DNA of 64,000 bases, taken from contig NW_024037064.1 of the NCBI RefSeq assembly GCF_015706575.1, forward strand, positions 2,541,427 through 2,605,426, written 5' to 3'. The notes below the pieces were generated by a model. It was not told the origin of the DNA. It saw only the letters and a program-made list of their open reading frames with translations, and searched no databases. The DNA is from Patiria miniata (lineage: Eukaryota > Echinodermata > Asteroidea > Valvatida > Asterinidae). A program made the translations under genes and the position numbers. This document shows, piece after piece, positions 34,166 through 45,384 of the stretch (position 1 is its first letter; the number at the start of each line of letters is the position of its first letter).

Positions 34166-35668
34166 CAGGCGTAGCCAGGAATTTGGAACCGGGTTGGGGG
34201 TGGGGGGGGGAGGGGGCAAGTATGACCAGCCTTTACAAACCGGGACCTTTCTTATCATCTGTATATGTGAACGCCCTTATGGCGTGGTGCCCAGCATGCG
34301 CGGATCCAGATGGGGGCATACCTGGCCCGTGCCCCCCCCCCCTTCCCCCCTTTTCGCAACTTTTTTTTTTTTTTTTTTTTAACGAGTCATCTTAGGGCGG
34401 GTGGGCATTAAATCCATCCCTTTGAGAACATGGCTATCTTTTTCGTTTTTTGAGTCATCATTATGGTGGGCGGACGGGCGGTCATCAAATCAATCTCTTT
34501 GACCATAACTATCATACAGTTGTGGTTATTTACCGGTACATGCTAATTAATGCACGCTGAACGTGAACTGTGTGTATGGATTGATTCCTATTGCCCCACA
34601 CGCTATGTATGAACTCCTGCGCTGCACACACAACGCGCTTCCTTTGAATTGTATGTAATGTATACACTAACCTGACTCGGTGGCAGCGCGCCCCGCCGCG
34701 TGCCCACTAGTTTCGTGGGCCAAATACCATGAAATAGCCTTCTTCTTGCAAATTGCATAAAGTAACCATACAGGAGTTCACAACCTCACATGCAAAATTG
34801 ATCGCCTAATATTCGTGCCAGGGAGAATTGATCCAAAACTTACGGGATCAAACTTTTTATGACAATTGAGATGGTTTTGAAATCGGTAAGTTTTATTTCT
34901 TCTTTTTGTTTGCAAAGACTATTCGTAAGGTAATACTCAGCAGTCTTATAAGTTATACAACATTTTTCAGAGGAATTGGGACTGAGAAATTTTCGGGGCC
35001 GGTTGAGTTGCTCAGCCATAGTGGGGCGCGAACGCGCAAGCAAATTTCTAGGTAGAAATGTATGTTTTGACAGTAAACGTTAATTTTTTTGGCTCTCTCG
35101 CTATGCTACCTCGCAAAATATCACATGTTCATTTTTTTCACCTGGTGGCTGTCATCAGCACCTTCTAATTTTCAACTAACATCAACAGTGACTTTAAATT
35201 CTATATTTGATAGAAAAAAATTAGTGTTATTAAAATTAAAAAATAAACATTGTGAATTTGCTCTTAATGGCTTAAAATACTCATAATGTAGGAGAGAACA
35301 TCTAAAATTGTAGAGCTTCCAGCGCCCTCAACCCCGCCCGAAAGGGATTTCGCGCTTTGGTCTGGTTATGTGTGCAAAGCGCACACAGTTTTTGTGCCCC
35401 CCCCCCCCCCCTTTTAAAAATCCTGGAGTGCTCCTGCCCGGGGCCAGGAAAATGTTTGGATTTTTGGATTCGTGGTGTCGTTGATGCAATGTCTGGTGTT
35501 TATAAATGTATTGTAAGACAATAGCAAGACTTTTTTTAAGTCGTTAGGACTACGCATTTAAGTGGTGGATAACAGTGTTAGCCAGACAATAATAAATGGA
35601 AGGGGGGGGGGGGGTTGGGGAAATGGCCCCTTGCCCCCCCCCCCCCCCCCCCCCCGGCTACACCACTG
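34166..35668. mobile_element. hAT-like element with identical 10-bp flanks
   Basis: The ends are CAGGCGTAGCCAGG and the complement of CAGTGGTGTAGCCGGG, close to the common hAT end CAGTGGCG. GGTGTATGCA flanks both sides (34156-34165 and 35669-35678); hAT elements normally duplicate 8 bp, so 8-10 bp is a fair reading. About 1.5 kb, with long poly-G, poly-T and poly-C tracts near both ends and no transposase seen. Confidence 0.7.
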
Positions 35669-35744
35669 GGTGTATGCAATTTAAAATTAACAAAGTGCAT
35701 CGATCATGAAGGCCTACACCAAGATAGTATGCATACATTTATCT

Positions 35745-36037
35745 AATAAGGTTCAAAACTCAAGTGTCTAGTGAATATGTACACAGATAACAGATATGTA
35801 CGTGTATGACATGTATAAAGCAAAAACCAAAAATCCCATGCTCTATATATAAACCGTGTCACGTGACTCAATGACGATGCTGTGTTTGTCCAGCGCCATC
35901 TTTACCAGATCCGCCTCATCAAAAGCCTAAACAGTTTGTGCTCTTTAAATCAAAGTTGAAAACTTCGGGCAGTTTCTCTCTGTACAAGTGGCAAATCTAC
36001 ATCTTTAAGTGAATTTCTCGCAAGGAAGATAACAGAG
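35745..36037 (+). promoter_or_regulatory. Probable TRIM promoter and untranslated first exon
   Basis: TATATATAAA (35844-35853) is followed by an E-box CACGTG (35860-35865). A start of transcription near 35880 and a donor at GAG|GTAAAA (exon end 36037) would give a 5' UTR exon. The next exon begins after GCATACAG near 36518. This is inferred from signals only. Confidence 0.4.
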
Positions 36038-36523
36038 GTAAAAATAAAAATTAATATTGTCTGTAAATTATTCCTAATAAAGTTCAAGGCTACCTTACAA
36101 GCGTAGGAATCTCAATTGTCTTTAGACTACAAGATGTGAAGTGTACATAGTACGTAGAAGTGTATGTAGTAATGCTCCAACAAAACTTAATCAGTATTGA
36201 GTGGGCAAACACAGTGATCTAAAATACATTGTTGTCCATTAAAGACTTTCAATCATTTCAGAAGATCATTAAAGATGTGTTGTTAGAGCTCTTCCAATTG
36301 AGTGAGGAATTTTAAAGGAGGTAGCAATATTTCACCTTTGTTTAAAAGTGGAACTTTTGTCTGGACATAAAAAAGCATTAAAAAAACCCAGAAATATTAT
36401 TTTGTTCCTCAGTAAAACTCACATGGACTTTGCAGCATTTAAGTATAAAATTTATAAAAGAAGTTACATCTTTGTATTAACCATTCCATTTTCATTTTGA
36501 ATACTATTTGCATACAGATAATA

Positions 36524-37619
36524 ATGGCTTCAGCTCCAAATATCTTAAGTTCCCTCGAGTGTGATATCTGCCATGAAAAATATAAACAGCCCAAGATACT
36601 GGATTGCCACCACAGTTTTTGTGAGGCATGTCTGGAGCAATACTACACTACTAGCTATGGAGGTCAGGCAAAAGTTCCTTGCCCCTTGTGTCGACAGAAG
36701 ACGGTACTTCCAAAGACACGCATTCAAGGACTGAAAACAAATTTCCATTTGATGGGAATAGTTGATGAGGTCTCACGCCAAGAAAAGCTGGCTTCTTCAG
36801 TGAAACAAACATCAAAAGATCAGTACAAATGCCAGAAACACGAGGGTGAAGTTAAATGGTTTTATTGTGAGACATGTGAAGAGTTAATCTGCCGAGCTTG
36901 TACTGCAGTAGACCACTGTAAACCAAAACATCACTACATTGACTCCAGATTGGCTTCTAGCAAATACAAACAGTCACTGAAAGATATGTGTCAAGATTTC
37001 ACTACGGACATCAAACGACTTGAACAAGTTTTGGTCACTTTATCACGAGCTAAGCAGAAGCTTACACAGAACGTCACAAAGACTGTGAAAGCTGTGCAAG
37101 ACAAAGCGGATAAAATGAGGGCTGAGATAACATCTCAAGAGACAAAGATGATTGAAGAGATCAAACAACTCCAGCAGGATCGCGATAGAACATATGATGA
37201 GAACCAGTCAGCACTTACAATGATGCTACAAACTGTACACCATTCACTGGGAACATCTCAGGATTTCATTAGCACTGCATCTGACAGTGATTTTTTGTCC
37301 CTATACCCCGTCATCAGCAAAGACTTGAAATCACTCAGGAATCGAAATCCTCCCAAGATTGATCTCAATCTTTCACACCTGAGCTTCATCCCGGGTCAGA
37401 GGATTGGTGACATCAATCTGGGCAAGCTGGTAGTCAAAAGCAAGTGGAAGATGTGCCGTGCATTAGGGGAAGAGGGAAGTGGTCTAGAGCAGTTCAATGT
37501 GGCTCGAGGTATCACCGCTACTCAACCAGGTGAGATTGCTGTGGCAGACTATTGGAACAACCAAGTGGTCATCTGCAGCAATGAGGGACAACATAAGGGA
37601 ACCATTCCCTTCAAATCAC
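36524..37619 (+). CDS. TRIM-NHL protein, exon 1 (RING, B-box, coiled coil, start of NHL)
   Basis: A RING/B-box/coiled-coil/NHL (TRIM) protein and probable E3 ubiquitin ligase. The chosen start is ATG 36524, six bases after a likely acceptor (GCATACAG). The C3HC4 RING has Cys13, Cys16, Cys28, His30, Cys33, Cys36, Cys53 and Cys56. The B-box has Cys103, His106, Cys115, Cys118, Cys123, Cys126, His131 and His137. About 145-255 is a coiled coil for dimerisation. From about 300 the chain enters the beta-propeller (FNVARGITATQPGEIAVADY). The exon ends in phase 1 at TCA C|GTAAGT and joins the exon at 48198 as SHPRSV. RING residues are complete, so ligase activity is plausible. It is closest in layout to TRIM2/3/56/71-type proteins; which one cannot be decided. 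Confidence 0.92.
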
Positions 37620-37984
37620 GTAAGTTTCTTTCATGTACATGTTCATCAACACAAATTTTACTTTTATATTTGCGGCGACGTTACAAGCAAGTTTGACAAT
37701 TGCAAATGAAAACCAATAAAAAACTGACCTAAAGAATTGAGGTGCTGGCTGTATACCTCCAACAAATTTGATTTTGTTCTCCAGACACATGTTCAAATGT
37801 TAGGGTTTTTTTACATGTAGGCCTTATTTTAAAAAAATCTACACAAGGACACATACAAACAAATAAAACAAAACTACAACTGAACTTCTATTTATTTCAT
37901 TACTAATTTCAGGGTTTTGGGGAAGAAAAACTATTTCTATATTGGGGGTCTGTAACATTTAGAAAAGAACAATCTGCCTGATGA

Positions 37985-38217
37985 GTAGAATTTTCTAGGT
38001 ATGATCACTTCCCCACATGGACACACTGCTCGACGACATGACCTTCAATCATACTTTTATACTGATGACATTCTGTTCAAAAACCAACACTACATGTAAC
38101 TACCTAAACGCACTTAATACTCATCTTGCCTACAGGATGTTCAGAACTAGATGGCTGCAAGTTTCCTGAAATTCAACCCCAACAAAACCAAATTATATGT
38201 GGCAAAATCAAAGATAA
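37985..38217 (+). mobile_element. LINE reverse-transcriptase fragment
   Basis: One frame reads RHDLQSYFYTDDILF, with FYTDD in place of the usual YADD catalytic motif, then after two in-frame stops QDVQN and, after a third, MAASFLKFNPNKTKLYV, which matches the 'W(M/L)xxNxLKLNPxKT' stretch of CR1/L2/Jockey-type RTs. A MITE was inserted directly after it (38218). Related sequence may continue at 38600-38860 (LGLTVKHSS..). Confidence 0.65.
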
Positions 38218-38596
38218 GGCCAAAAAAAATAAGTCGGTCTCTGGTCAGCGCGCGTGTCGATTTTAATCATGAACGTCAATCTTTTTCTTTCCCTAAATGT
38301 TCCGCGGTAGCTTCAACAGCGCCATCTATTGCCGCACCTCCTGATTTTTTTTTACCAAAGAGCACCAAGGAATGGGAAATTGCACCAAGGCAAATGATCG
38401 AAAGCACCAAGGCAAATTATGGAGGACACCAATGTACATGAGGACACCAAAAAAGCAAAATAATACCCCACCTTGTCTGTACAATCCAAGCTTGAAGAAG
38501 AAAAAAAAAGAAAAAAAAAAGAAAAGAAAAACCGCGACACCGCGTCAATTCCGGAACTTTGGTCTGACCAGAGATCGAATATATTTTTGTTTGGCC
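38218..38596. mobile_element. Harbinger-type MITE, subfamily B
   Basis: 379 bp, TAA on both sides (38215-38217 and 38597-38599), ends GGCC plus A-rich run then GTCGGTCTCTGGTCAG. It lies in LINE sequence. Confidence 0.9.
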
Positions 38597-38599
38597 TAA

Positions 38600-39068
38600 C
38601 TTAACTTTAACTAAAATATGCTATACTTCTACGTGTACAAATGATTCAGAGAATCCATCTCAACTGAAACCATCTTCACTCCTAATTCTTACATAAAGAA
38701 ACCTTGCAATTAATTCTGGGTCTAACAGTGAAACATTCCTCAATCAACTGTCTTCAACTGAACAATAATTCATCAATCAGAAACATGATCTCACAGTTGT
38801 CTAAAACTCCATGTTAAAAAAAAACCACTTATATAAAACAGTAAAGTTCCACAGAGTAACTAAATGCAGTGAAGGAACTTTATACCTTAAACTTAAAAAT
38901 GAACTTCTTTACAAACTTGAGGAATCAAATGTCTCAGAACTGAACAACTTATTTCCTCAAGTCTCAACAGTCTTAAGTATTAAAACAACTTAACACAATA
39001 CAAAGGCTTAAATCAAAGGAAATCTGTCAATGTTAATTATCAAAAATAAAAGTTAAAATCAACATACC
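38600..39068. other. Intron DNA, probably decayed LINE
   Basis: AT-rich. 38720-38810 could be the continuation of the LINE RT; beyond that nothing is identified. Confidence 0.35.
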
Positions 39069-39314
39069 TATAAGAAATAATGGAGATCGAGTTGTAAGCC
39101 AAAAATACAGAATACATGAGGGCAACTTTATTGCATATGTTGGCAGGGTCACTGCTTGTAAGAACAATGAAGCCAACTTCCTGTCCCTTGCTGATGTGGG
39201 AACTCTTGGGTCAGTCCATTATTTTAAAAGGTAAAGCAAAGTCTGGACCATCGCATTAAAAAAGGGGAGGGGGAAAATTGAAAAAGGGGGTGACCAATTT
39301 CCACGGCCTTTACA
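39069..39314 (-). repeat. Gypsy element 3' LTR
   Basis: 246 bp matching 47007-47256 with scattered differences; ends in TTACA. A purine-rich AGGGGTGAG on the - strand sits next to it as a possible polypurine tract. Confidence 0.85.
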
Positions 39315-39558
39315 CTCACCCCTGCAAAAAGAAATGTTGTCTCTAACATTTACAAACTTGAAATTACTTCCGATCCTATTTATCAGAGAAACAGTTCATA
39401 TTGTGTCCATTTCAAGAGCAAAACACGCGTCAGTTACTAGGCGGTTTCTCCTCAGCAAAGTAAATTGATGGGATGCAGGGCGGATGGAGTAGCTAATTCC
39501 ACTTCCCTTCATCTCCAGATCTCATGTCCAAGATCGTCAGCGAAATGGACTGGAACTT

Positions 39559-40255
39559 ATGCAGGGGCGGATCCAGGAATTTTTGCGGGGGGGGGGTTTC
39601 ATCAGCAAAAAATTCTGAAAATGTACACAGGTTTTTTTCTCCGGACACTTGGCCTCCGTAAATAGGGGGCGCTGTTCAAATTCGATGATTATTAACACTA
39701 AATTACAGAATGGTGTACCGTATTTGGAACAGGCAAACATTAGGCCAAAAAAAAAAAATTCGGTCTCTGGTCAGACCAAAGTTCCGGAATTGACGCGGCC
39801 ACGCGGCTTTTTTTTTTTTTCTTCAAGCTCGGATTGTACAGACAAGGTGGGTACTATTTTGCTTTTTTGGTGTCCTCATGCATACATTGGTGTCCTCCAT
39901 GATTTGCCTTGGTGCTTTCGATCATTTGCCTTGGTGCAATTTCCCATTCCTTGGTGCTCTTTGGTAAAAAAAAAAAGAGGAGGTGCGGAAATAGAGGGCG
40001 CTGTTGGAGCTACCGCGGAACATTTTTGAAAAAAAAAAAAGATTGACGCGCATGATTAAAATCGACGCGCGCGCTGACCAGAGACCGACTTATTTTTTTT
40101 TTTTGCCTTATACCAGTATAACTTTTTTGGGTGTCACAGCTGGGGGGGGGGGGGTTGACTTATTTTTTTGGAATTTGTATGGACATTTTTGAGGGGGGAC
40201 AGAGCTGGGGGGGGGGGTTGACCCAACCCCCCCCCCCCCCCCTCTGGATCCGTGC
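39559..40255. mobile_element. hAT-like element inside the Gypsy element
   Basis: Ends CAGGGGCGGATCCAGGAAT and the complement of CAGGCACGGATCCAGAGG, with poly-G tracts just inside. No clean target duplication. It contains a subfamily-B MITE. Confidence 0.65.
39743..40107. mobile_element. Harbinger-type MITE, subfamily B, inside the hAT-like element
   Basis: 365 bp, TTA on both sides (39740-39742 and 40108-40110). Same family as 38218-38596 but in inverted orientation. Confidence 0.9.
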
Positions 40256-40306
40256 CTGTTGATGACAAGCACAGCAAAGTCTTCGTCTATAGGCTACGTA
40301 TCTTGT

Positions 40307-41603
40307 CTAAAGCTTGTGGTGGGTTGACCTCACATGGATGCTACTGGACGACAATCTCTTCCCCCTAGTGTGCACTGCATAGGGGGTTTCTTTTAGGGCC
40401 TCGTTACTGGCTGTTGGCTCATCAAAGGGTAACACTCTAGGAACCCAACCTGGCCGAGGTGGCGGGTGGGTCCACATCCACCTGGGTGGCATCATAGGTG
40501 GGAATTGCATGTACCCCGGTTGGTCAACAGTGTTGTTCATTCCATACATCGGCATTCCCCAGGGAGGTGCAGCAAAACTTTGGACAGCTGTGACTCAAGG
40601 ATCCATCTGTTGGTATACCGGTTCTCCGAGTCAGGCATATTCGAACAGTCTTCGAGGCCTGTCTGCATGGTCTGCCTTCCTCAGGAGGTGCTGCTGGCTC
40701 AAGCTGTGGCTGCGGTTGCTGCTCAGGAGGTGCTGCTGGCTCAAGCCGCGGATGTGGCTGTGGCTGCTGCTCGGCTTGTTCATGGTGATGAGGGGGGACT
40801 GGTACATCTGGAGCTGTCATCTGGGAACCAGGCTCTGCTAAACTGCTAGCATGGGCCAAATCATCATTATCAGCTTCTTCGTTGATCTCCAGCGGTTCAG
40901 CACCGGGAACGCCAACTGCAGTTGGGTCATTGTCCTGGTCTGTGGTTACCCCATCATCTCCTGGCTCGATCAGTGGTGGTGAATCACAAGAAGGACCAGC
41001 CGATGGTGCGTTCAGTGTGAATGAAATAGCACCTGGATTTAAAATCGTCTTACTGACCTGGTTACATGGTTTGTCATTTCTCGTGTCGAAGGGGATGCAG
41101 ATCACAACAGGGTCTTCATCATCAGAGCTGTCATCGCTCGCTGAAGACTGAAATTTTGATGCAGGTTGTCTGCGGGTCCGTCTCTGCATACTCCTCTGCG
41201 GTTGGGGCTGACTTGGCTTTGGGTCAACATCAGCTCGTATGCTATCACATGGAAGAAGGAGATTTCGGTGCAGAACTCGATGCTTAGACTTGCCGTTCAC
41301 AGGTTTCACTTCATTGACGGGTAAGTCTTCTCCCTTCCTTTGGACGACAACATACACCTGGTCTTCCCAGTACGAACGGACTTTTCCTGGACCTGGGTGT
41401 CTTCTGACGTTACGGACGAGTACTCGGGCTCCAGGTTGAAGAACAGAACTGCGAGCCATCTGATCATGGTATTTTCTGCCTCTTTCGGTAGACTTGGATG
41501 CATGCTGAGCTGCAATGGAGTAGGCCTCTTCCATTTGCACCTTCCATTTCCTCACAAAGTGGTTGTGGTCTTCAGCACCTGGTGGTCCAAGTTGTGGGTT
41601 CAA
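40307..41603 (-). pseudogene. Gypsy element: region after the integrase core
   Basis: Encodes remains of the integrase C-terminal region (QPGARVLVRNVRRHPGPGK) followed by a Pro/Gln/Glu-rich tail with two similar PQPQ..LEPAAPPE blocks. Fossil, non-functional. Confidence 0.7.
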
Positions 41604-41730
41604 CCCAAAGGCAGTGTCAACTGGTAAACGGGGAGATCGTGCATACAGGAGGAAAAATGGGGAGAACCCTGTAGCTGCATTTGTTGTGCAATCGTATGCA
41701 TGAATGGCTTTCTGGAGAGAAATTAGCCTT

Positions 41731-42550
41731 CTATTCCATGGTAAGGGTCCTCAACATGGCCAGTAGTGTCCTGTTCAGTCTTTCGCACTGTCCATTTCCC
41801 TGGGGGTGGTATGGTGTTGTTCTCGACCTTGCCACACCGGTGAGTTGATGAAGGCGTCTGAAAAGTCGGTTCCCAAACTCTTCCCCCTGGTCATGATGAA
41901 TGCGACGTGGATAGCCAAAGCGAAGGACAAAATCGTGGAAAATTTTGTCAGCTGCAGTTCTGGCAGATTTGTCTTTGGTTGCATATGCCTGGGCGAATCT
42001 TGTGAAGTTGTCAACAACCACCAGGATGTATTCAAATCCACCCTTACTCCTCTCGAGATGAACAAAGTCAATGGAGATGACCTCGAATGGTGCCGTGGTG
42101 ACAATCGTACCCAAGGGTTCTCTGGTGTGTTGTGCAGGCTTTCGGTCTTTGAGGCATGGACACACTTTCATGCAGCAATGTTCAATGTCATGCTGCATAA
42201 TGGGGCCAGTAAAAACGATCTCTGGCAAGGTCGATGACACGTCTTGCACCAAGATGTCCCATGTTGTCATGGAGCTCTCTGTATGCAACTGGTCGCAGTT
42301 TTTCTGGAAGGATCATCTGGGCCCGCATTCCCTTCTTCCTAAAGGGGAGTCCAACTTCAAGGCCGAGATGTTTCCAGTCGCGGAGTAACGCAACCACATC
42401 TGGAGGGTCCTTGGCCAGTTCCTTCTGCATTGGGCGTGTTCCTCTCTGGAGGTACCGGATGTGGCCTTTGTCCATCACTTGGCCACTGGTAGTAGGAGTT
42501 GACAAATCAGGGTTCACATTGATTGCTGCAGCCCAGGTGACTTCATCCAT
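41731..42550 (-). pseudogene. Gypsy element: integrase remains
   Basis: Includes the zinc-binding H2C2 region ([20 protein letters not shown], then [11 protein letters not shown]) and the catalytic core ([12 protein letters not shown] and [19 protein letters not shown]), typical of Gypsy integrases. Fossil. Confidence 0.85.
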
Positions 42551-42559
42551 GTTGACAGC

Positions 42560-43462
42560 TTAAAGAGCATTGACGGTGGTCCCAATCTCATCCCGGGAGA
42601 CTTCACTTGTGCATGCTTTGATGTAGCTATCTATGTCAAGGCATTCTGGACAAGGTGTCTGCATCCGCCTTGCTTTTCCCAGGGTGGTAGTATCTGCTGA
42701 TACAAGTCGTCCAAGGTAGCGTACCTCTGATGTAAGTCGTCCAAGGTAGCGTACCTCACTCTGGAACAGCTCGCACTTGTTTGGTCGTAGCTTGACACCA
42801 TGGATCTGCATACGCTGCAGCACCTTCTGTAGATGTTCCAGATGATGTTTGAAGTCGTCACTGAAGACCAATACATCATCTAGATATGTCATGGCAATAC
42901 AGAAATCTTTGAAAGACTGCAGGTGCATTGGTGAGACCAAAGGGTGTTCTGACCCACTCATAAAGCCCCCAAGGAGTGATGAAAGCTGTGAGGGGGCGAC
43001 TCTCTTCAGACATGAAACCCTGGTGGTAGGCTTTCTCTTGGCCAAGGGTTGAGAACCAGCGGTTGCCCCCAAGGCTGTCCAGCTCATCCTTGACCCTGGG
43101 AATTGGTTGGCGATCGGGATAGTTTTCCTATTCAGCTCCCTGTAGTCAACCCACAGTCTCAGGCTTCCGTCCTTCTTATGGACACAAAACACCAGCCATG
43201 AGTAGGGTGAAGTAGATTTGGCGATGCAGTTACAGCTGATCAGGTTAGACAAGTATGTGCGCACCTCTTGGTACAGGGGGCGGGGCGTGGACATGTAAGT
43301 CTTTCGGACTGGCATTGTATTGTTTAAGTCGATCTTCATCTTTAGTTCAGGAACACTACCCAGGTCGGAGTCATGCTTTGCAAAAGCTGCTGAATTTTCT
43401 TTAAGGAGGTTTTCCACTGCAGCCTTCTGGGGAGGTGGTACATGTAGGTGAGTCAGGTCCAC
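42560..43462 (-). pseudogene. Gypsy element: reverse transcriptase remains
   Basis: Shows SPYSWLVFCVHKKDGSLRLW and a YLDD catalytic box (MTYLDDVLVFSDDF), then KLRPNKCELFQSEVRYLG. Incomplete and non-functional; no clear RNase H is visible. Confidence 0.85.
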
Positions 43463-43911
43463 TGGTGGTATCCATTGGTCATCTATACTCGAAACTGTAG
43501 CTTTTCCGCTGTTGGTGGGGCAGTTGCGGTGGGATGTTGTCCACTCCTTGAAAGTGGATGGCTCTATCGGGTATTATTATTATTATTATGATTAATATTA
43601 TTTTACTAACAGCTAGGATAGGGCGACAGATTTTGCTAACTCCGTCCACAATAGGGCGACACACCTTATTAAGGCGACATATAACTGTCGCCCTTTTGTG
43701 AAAACGACCCTTAGGACAAGGAATGTTGCTGTCGCAAACCATCTAGATCGATTCCTCGTGGTCCAATTAGTATAAATACTAAATTTCATGGAAAAAGGAT
43801 AAGGTAAACTTGGGTTAGGTGACAGTTTAGGTTTGTGCACACGTCTATGGGAAAGTCGCCCTAGTGTAGCAAAAAGAGTAATTATTATTATTATTATTAT
43901 TATTATTATAA

Positions 43912-44275
43912 GATTTGAGGCTTTGCATGGTGGGGTATCGGTATCGTTTCGGTTTTGCGGTAACACCATGTGGTAATAACTACTGCTTAGAAGATATTAG
44001 TTCTGAGAAGAACTTGTCCTGCTTATTATCAACTTGCTAAAGGGTTTTTGTTTTCCTGACGATTTTGTTTTCCTGACAGTCTCCTGACGATGACTAGAGC
44101 AGGCTAGTCGAAACGTTGAGACCAAAGACAAGTTCTTTTAGAACTTAAAGCAGGACTGTTCTAAACAAAACAAAAACCAATTAGCAAGTTGATAATAAGC
44201 AGGACAAGTTCTTCTCAGAACTAATATCTTCTAAGCAGTAGTTATTACCACATGGTGTTACGGCAAAACCGAAAC
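43912..44275. mobile_element. PLE terminal palindrome
   Basis: The left arm (about 43935-44050) and right arm (about 44160-44275) are inverted copies sharing ACCATGTGGTAATAACTACT. The left arm matches bases 1-80 of the window. It lies between ATT repeats, a common landing place for PLEs. Confidence 0.75.
44079..44122 (+). ncRNA. Hammerhead-ribozyme-like motif, second copy
   Basis: Identical in sequence to 134-177 read on the - strand: GTCTC, CTGACGA, T, GACTAG-loop-CTAGTC, GAAA, C, GTT, GAGAC. Stem I (44079-44083 with 44118-44122) and stem II (44092-44097 with 44104-44109) pair perfectly. It sits at the centre of the PLE palindrome. Confidence 0.6.
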
Positions 44276-44278
44276 GAT

Positions 44279-44510
44279 TATTATTATTATTAATGGTTTA
44301 TTTTATTAAACTTTCACGGCCATAAGGCCGAATTGCAGTTTAATTTACACACATTAAAAATCGTTACATATTAAAATTACACAGAATTACATCGTGTAAA
44401 AGATACAATAAAAAGGTAAATCACAACAAAATGCAAACAAGTAATAAAAATTAAAATCATTCAAATCCGACTGCGTAAAATACGCAGTCGCAGTCCCCCC
44501 ACAGAGATGG
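44279..44510 (-). mobile_element. LINE 3' end with AAT-repeat tail
   Basis: On the - strand a 3' UTR-like sequence with a GGCCTTATGGCC palindrome and AATAAAATAAACCATT runs into (AAT)n. Typical of CR1/L2/RTE-group 3' ends. No coding part is present. Confidence 0.6.
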
Positions 44511-44527
44511 CCGTCATTGAGTGAGCT

Positions 44528-45382
44528 CTATACGTTCATATACGTATATTCATTCGGTAGACAGAATGGACCAGCTGAATATGGCCACAGGCTCCGTCGT
44601 CTCAGGGTGATGTCTCTGTCAGTGGTGTTCATCACTCCAATGATGACGGCACAACCGGTACCTGGAGTTAGACTGACTACTGACTCTTCAACTTGAAGAC
44701 CTTTAGGCCACTGACGTTCATCATCTAGCTCGAGCAGTCCTGTAATCTTGCAGTCTAGTGGTCCTGCACGGGTCCGACACTGCACACCGACACTGCTCTG
44801 TTGGGGTATTACGATGTCTTGTCGTCCCGATTTGACACTGCACACTTCTTCCGGGTCATTTGTCTGGATGAGTTAAACTAACTTTTCGGCTCTACTCTGC
44901 TGCAAGTTCTTCATTGCACCACCAAGAATACAGCTCGCATCTTTGCCGGAATGCTGCACAACCATCTCGATCACATGGTAGCCTTTAATGGGATGCTGTA
45001 GCTGGTTCTTGGTAACGAGAGCGGGGAAAGCTACTGGAGGGCACATCTGTAGTGTCTTCATCTTTAACTCAATTTCTACCCATCCTTCAAACGGGATCTG
45101 TGTGCCATTAGCAGCTCGTAGGTCAAGCTTGCTCTCATGTTCCAGAAGTTTGGAAAGTGGATGGACAGATGTACCGGGTAGGTTGTCCTGAAGCCAATCA
45201 GTACTTATCAGTGAAACTTGGGCTCCAGTATCCCATAATACTGTTGTGGGCAAACGGTTCAGGAGGCAATCAACGGTACATCTGGGACCGATAAGGTTTG
45301 TCACTTTCTGATGTTGTCTTGGGGTAATGTGACAGATGAAAGTTCTGTTATGGTCAGGATTCTGTGAGATTGGTTGGGACAT
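44528..45382 (-). pseudogene. Gypsy element: protease region remains
   Basis: Contains the aspartic protease motif in TVLWDTGAQVSLISTDWL and following linker sequence toward the RT. Fossil. Confidence 0.8.
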
Positions 45383-45384
45383 TG

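Larger units (their letters stand above)
43568..44523. mobile_element. Composite insertion in the Gypsy element (LINE tail, PLE palindrome, foldback)
   Basis: A non-Gypsy block bordered by similar GCTCTAT words (about 43562 and 44525). It holds a short foldback with AGGGCGAC/GTCGCCCT arms, several ATT-repeat runs (43573, 43880, 44277), the PLE palindrome and a LINE 3' end. Confidence 0.6.

Noticed and set aside
34149-34395. Gly-rich and Phe-rich short frames
   Set aside because: They are translations of poly-G and poly-T tracts of the hAT-like element.
40466-42563. Several open frames on the plus strand
   Set aside because: They are antisense shadows of the Gypsy integrase and downstream regions, which match the family on the minus strand.
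43479-43969. Open frames around the ATT repeats within the Gypsy element
   Set aside because: They run through simple repeats and insertion sequence and have no protein features.
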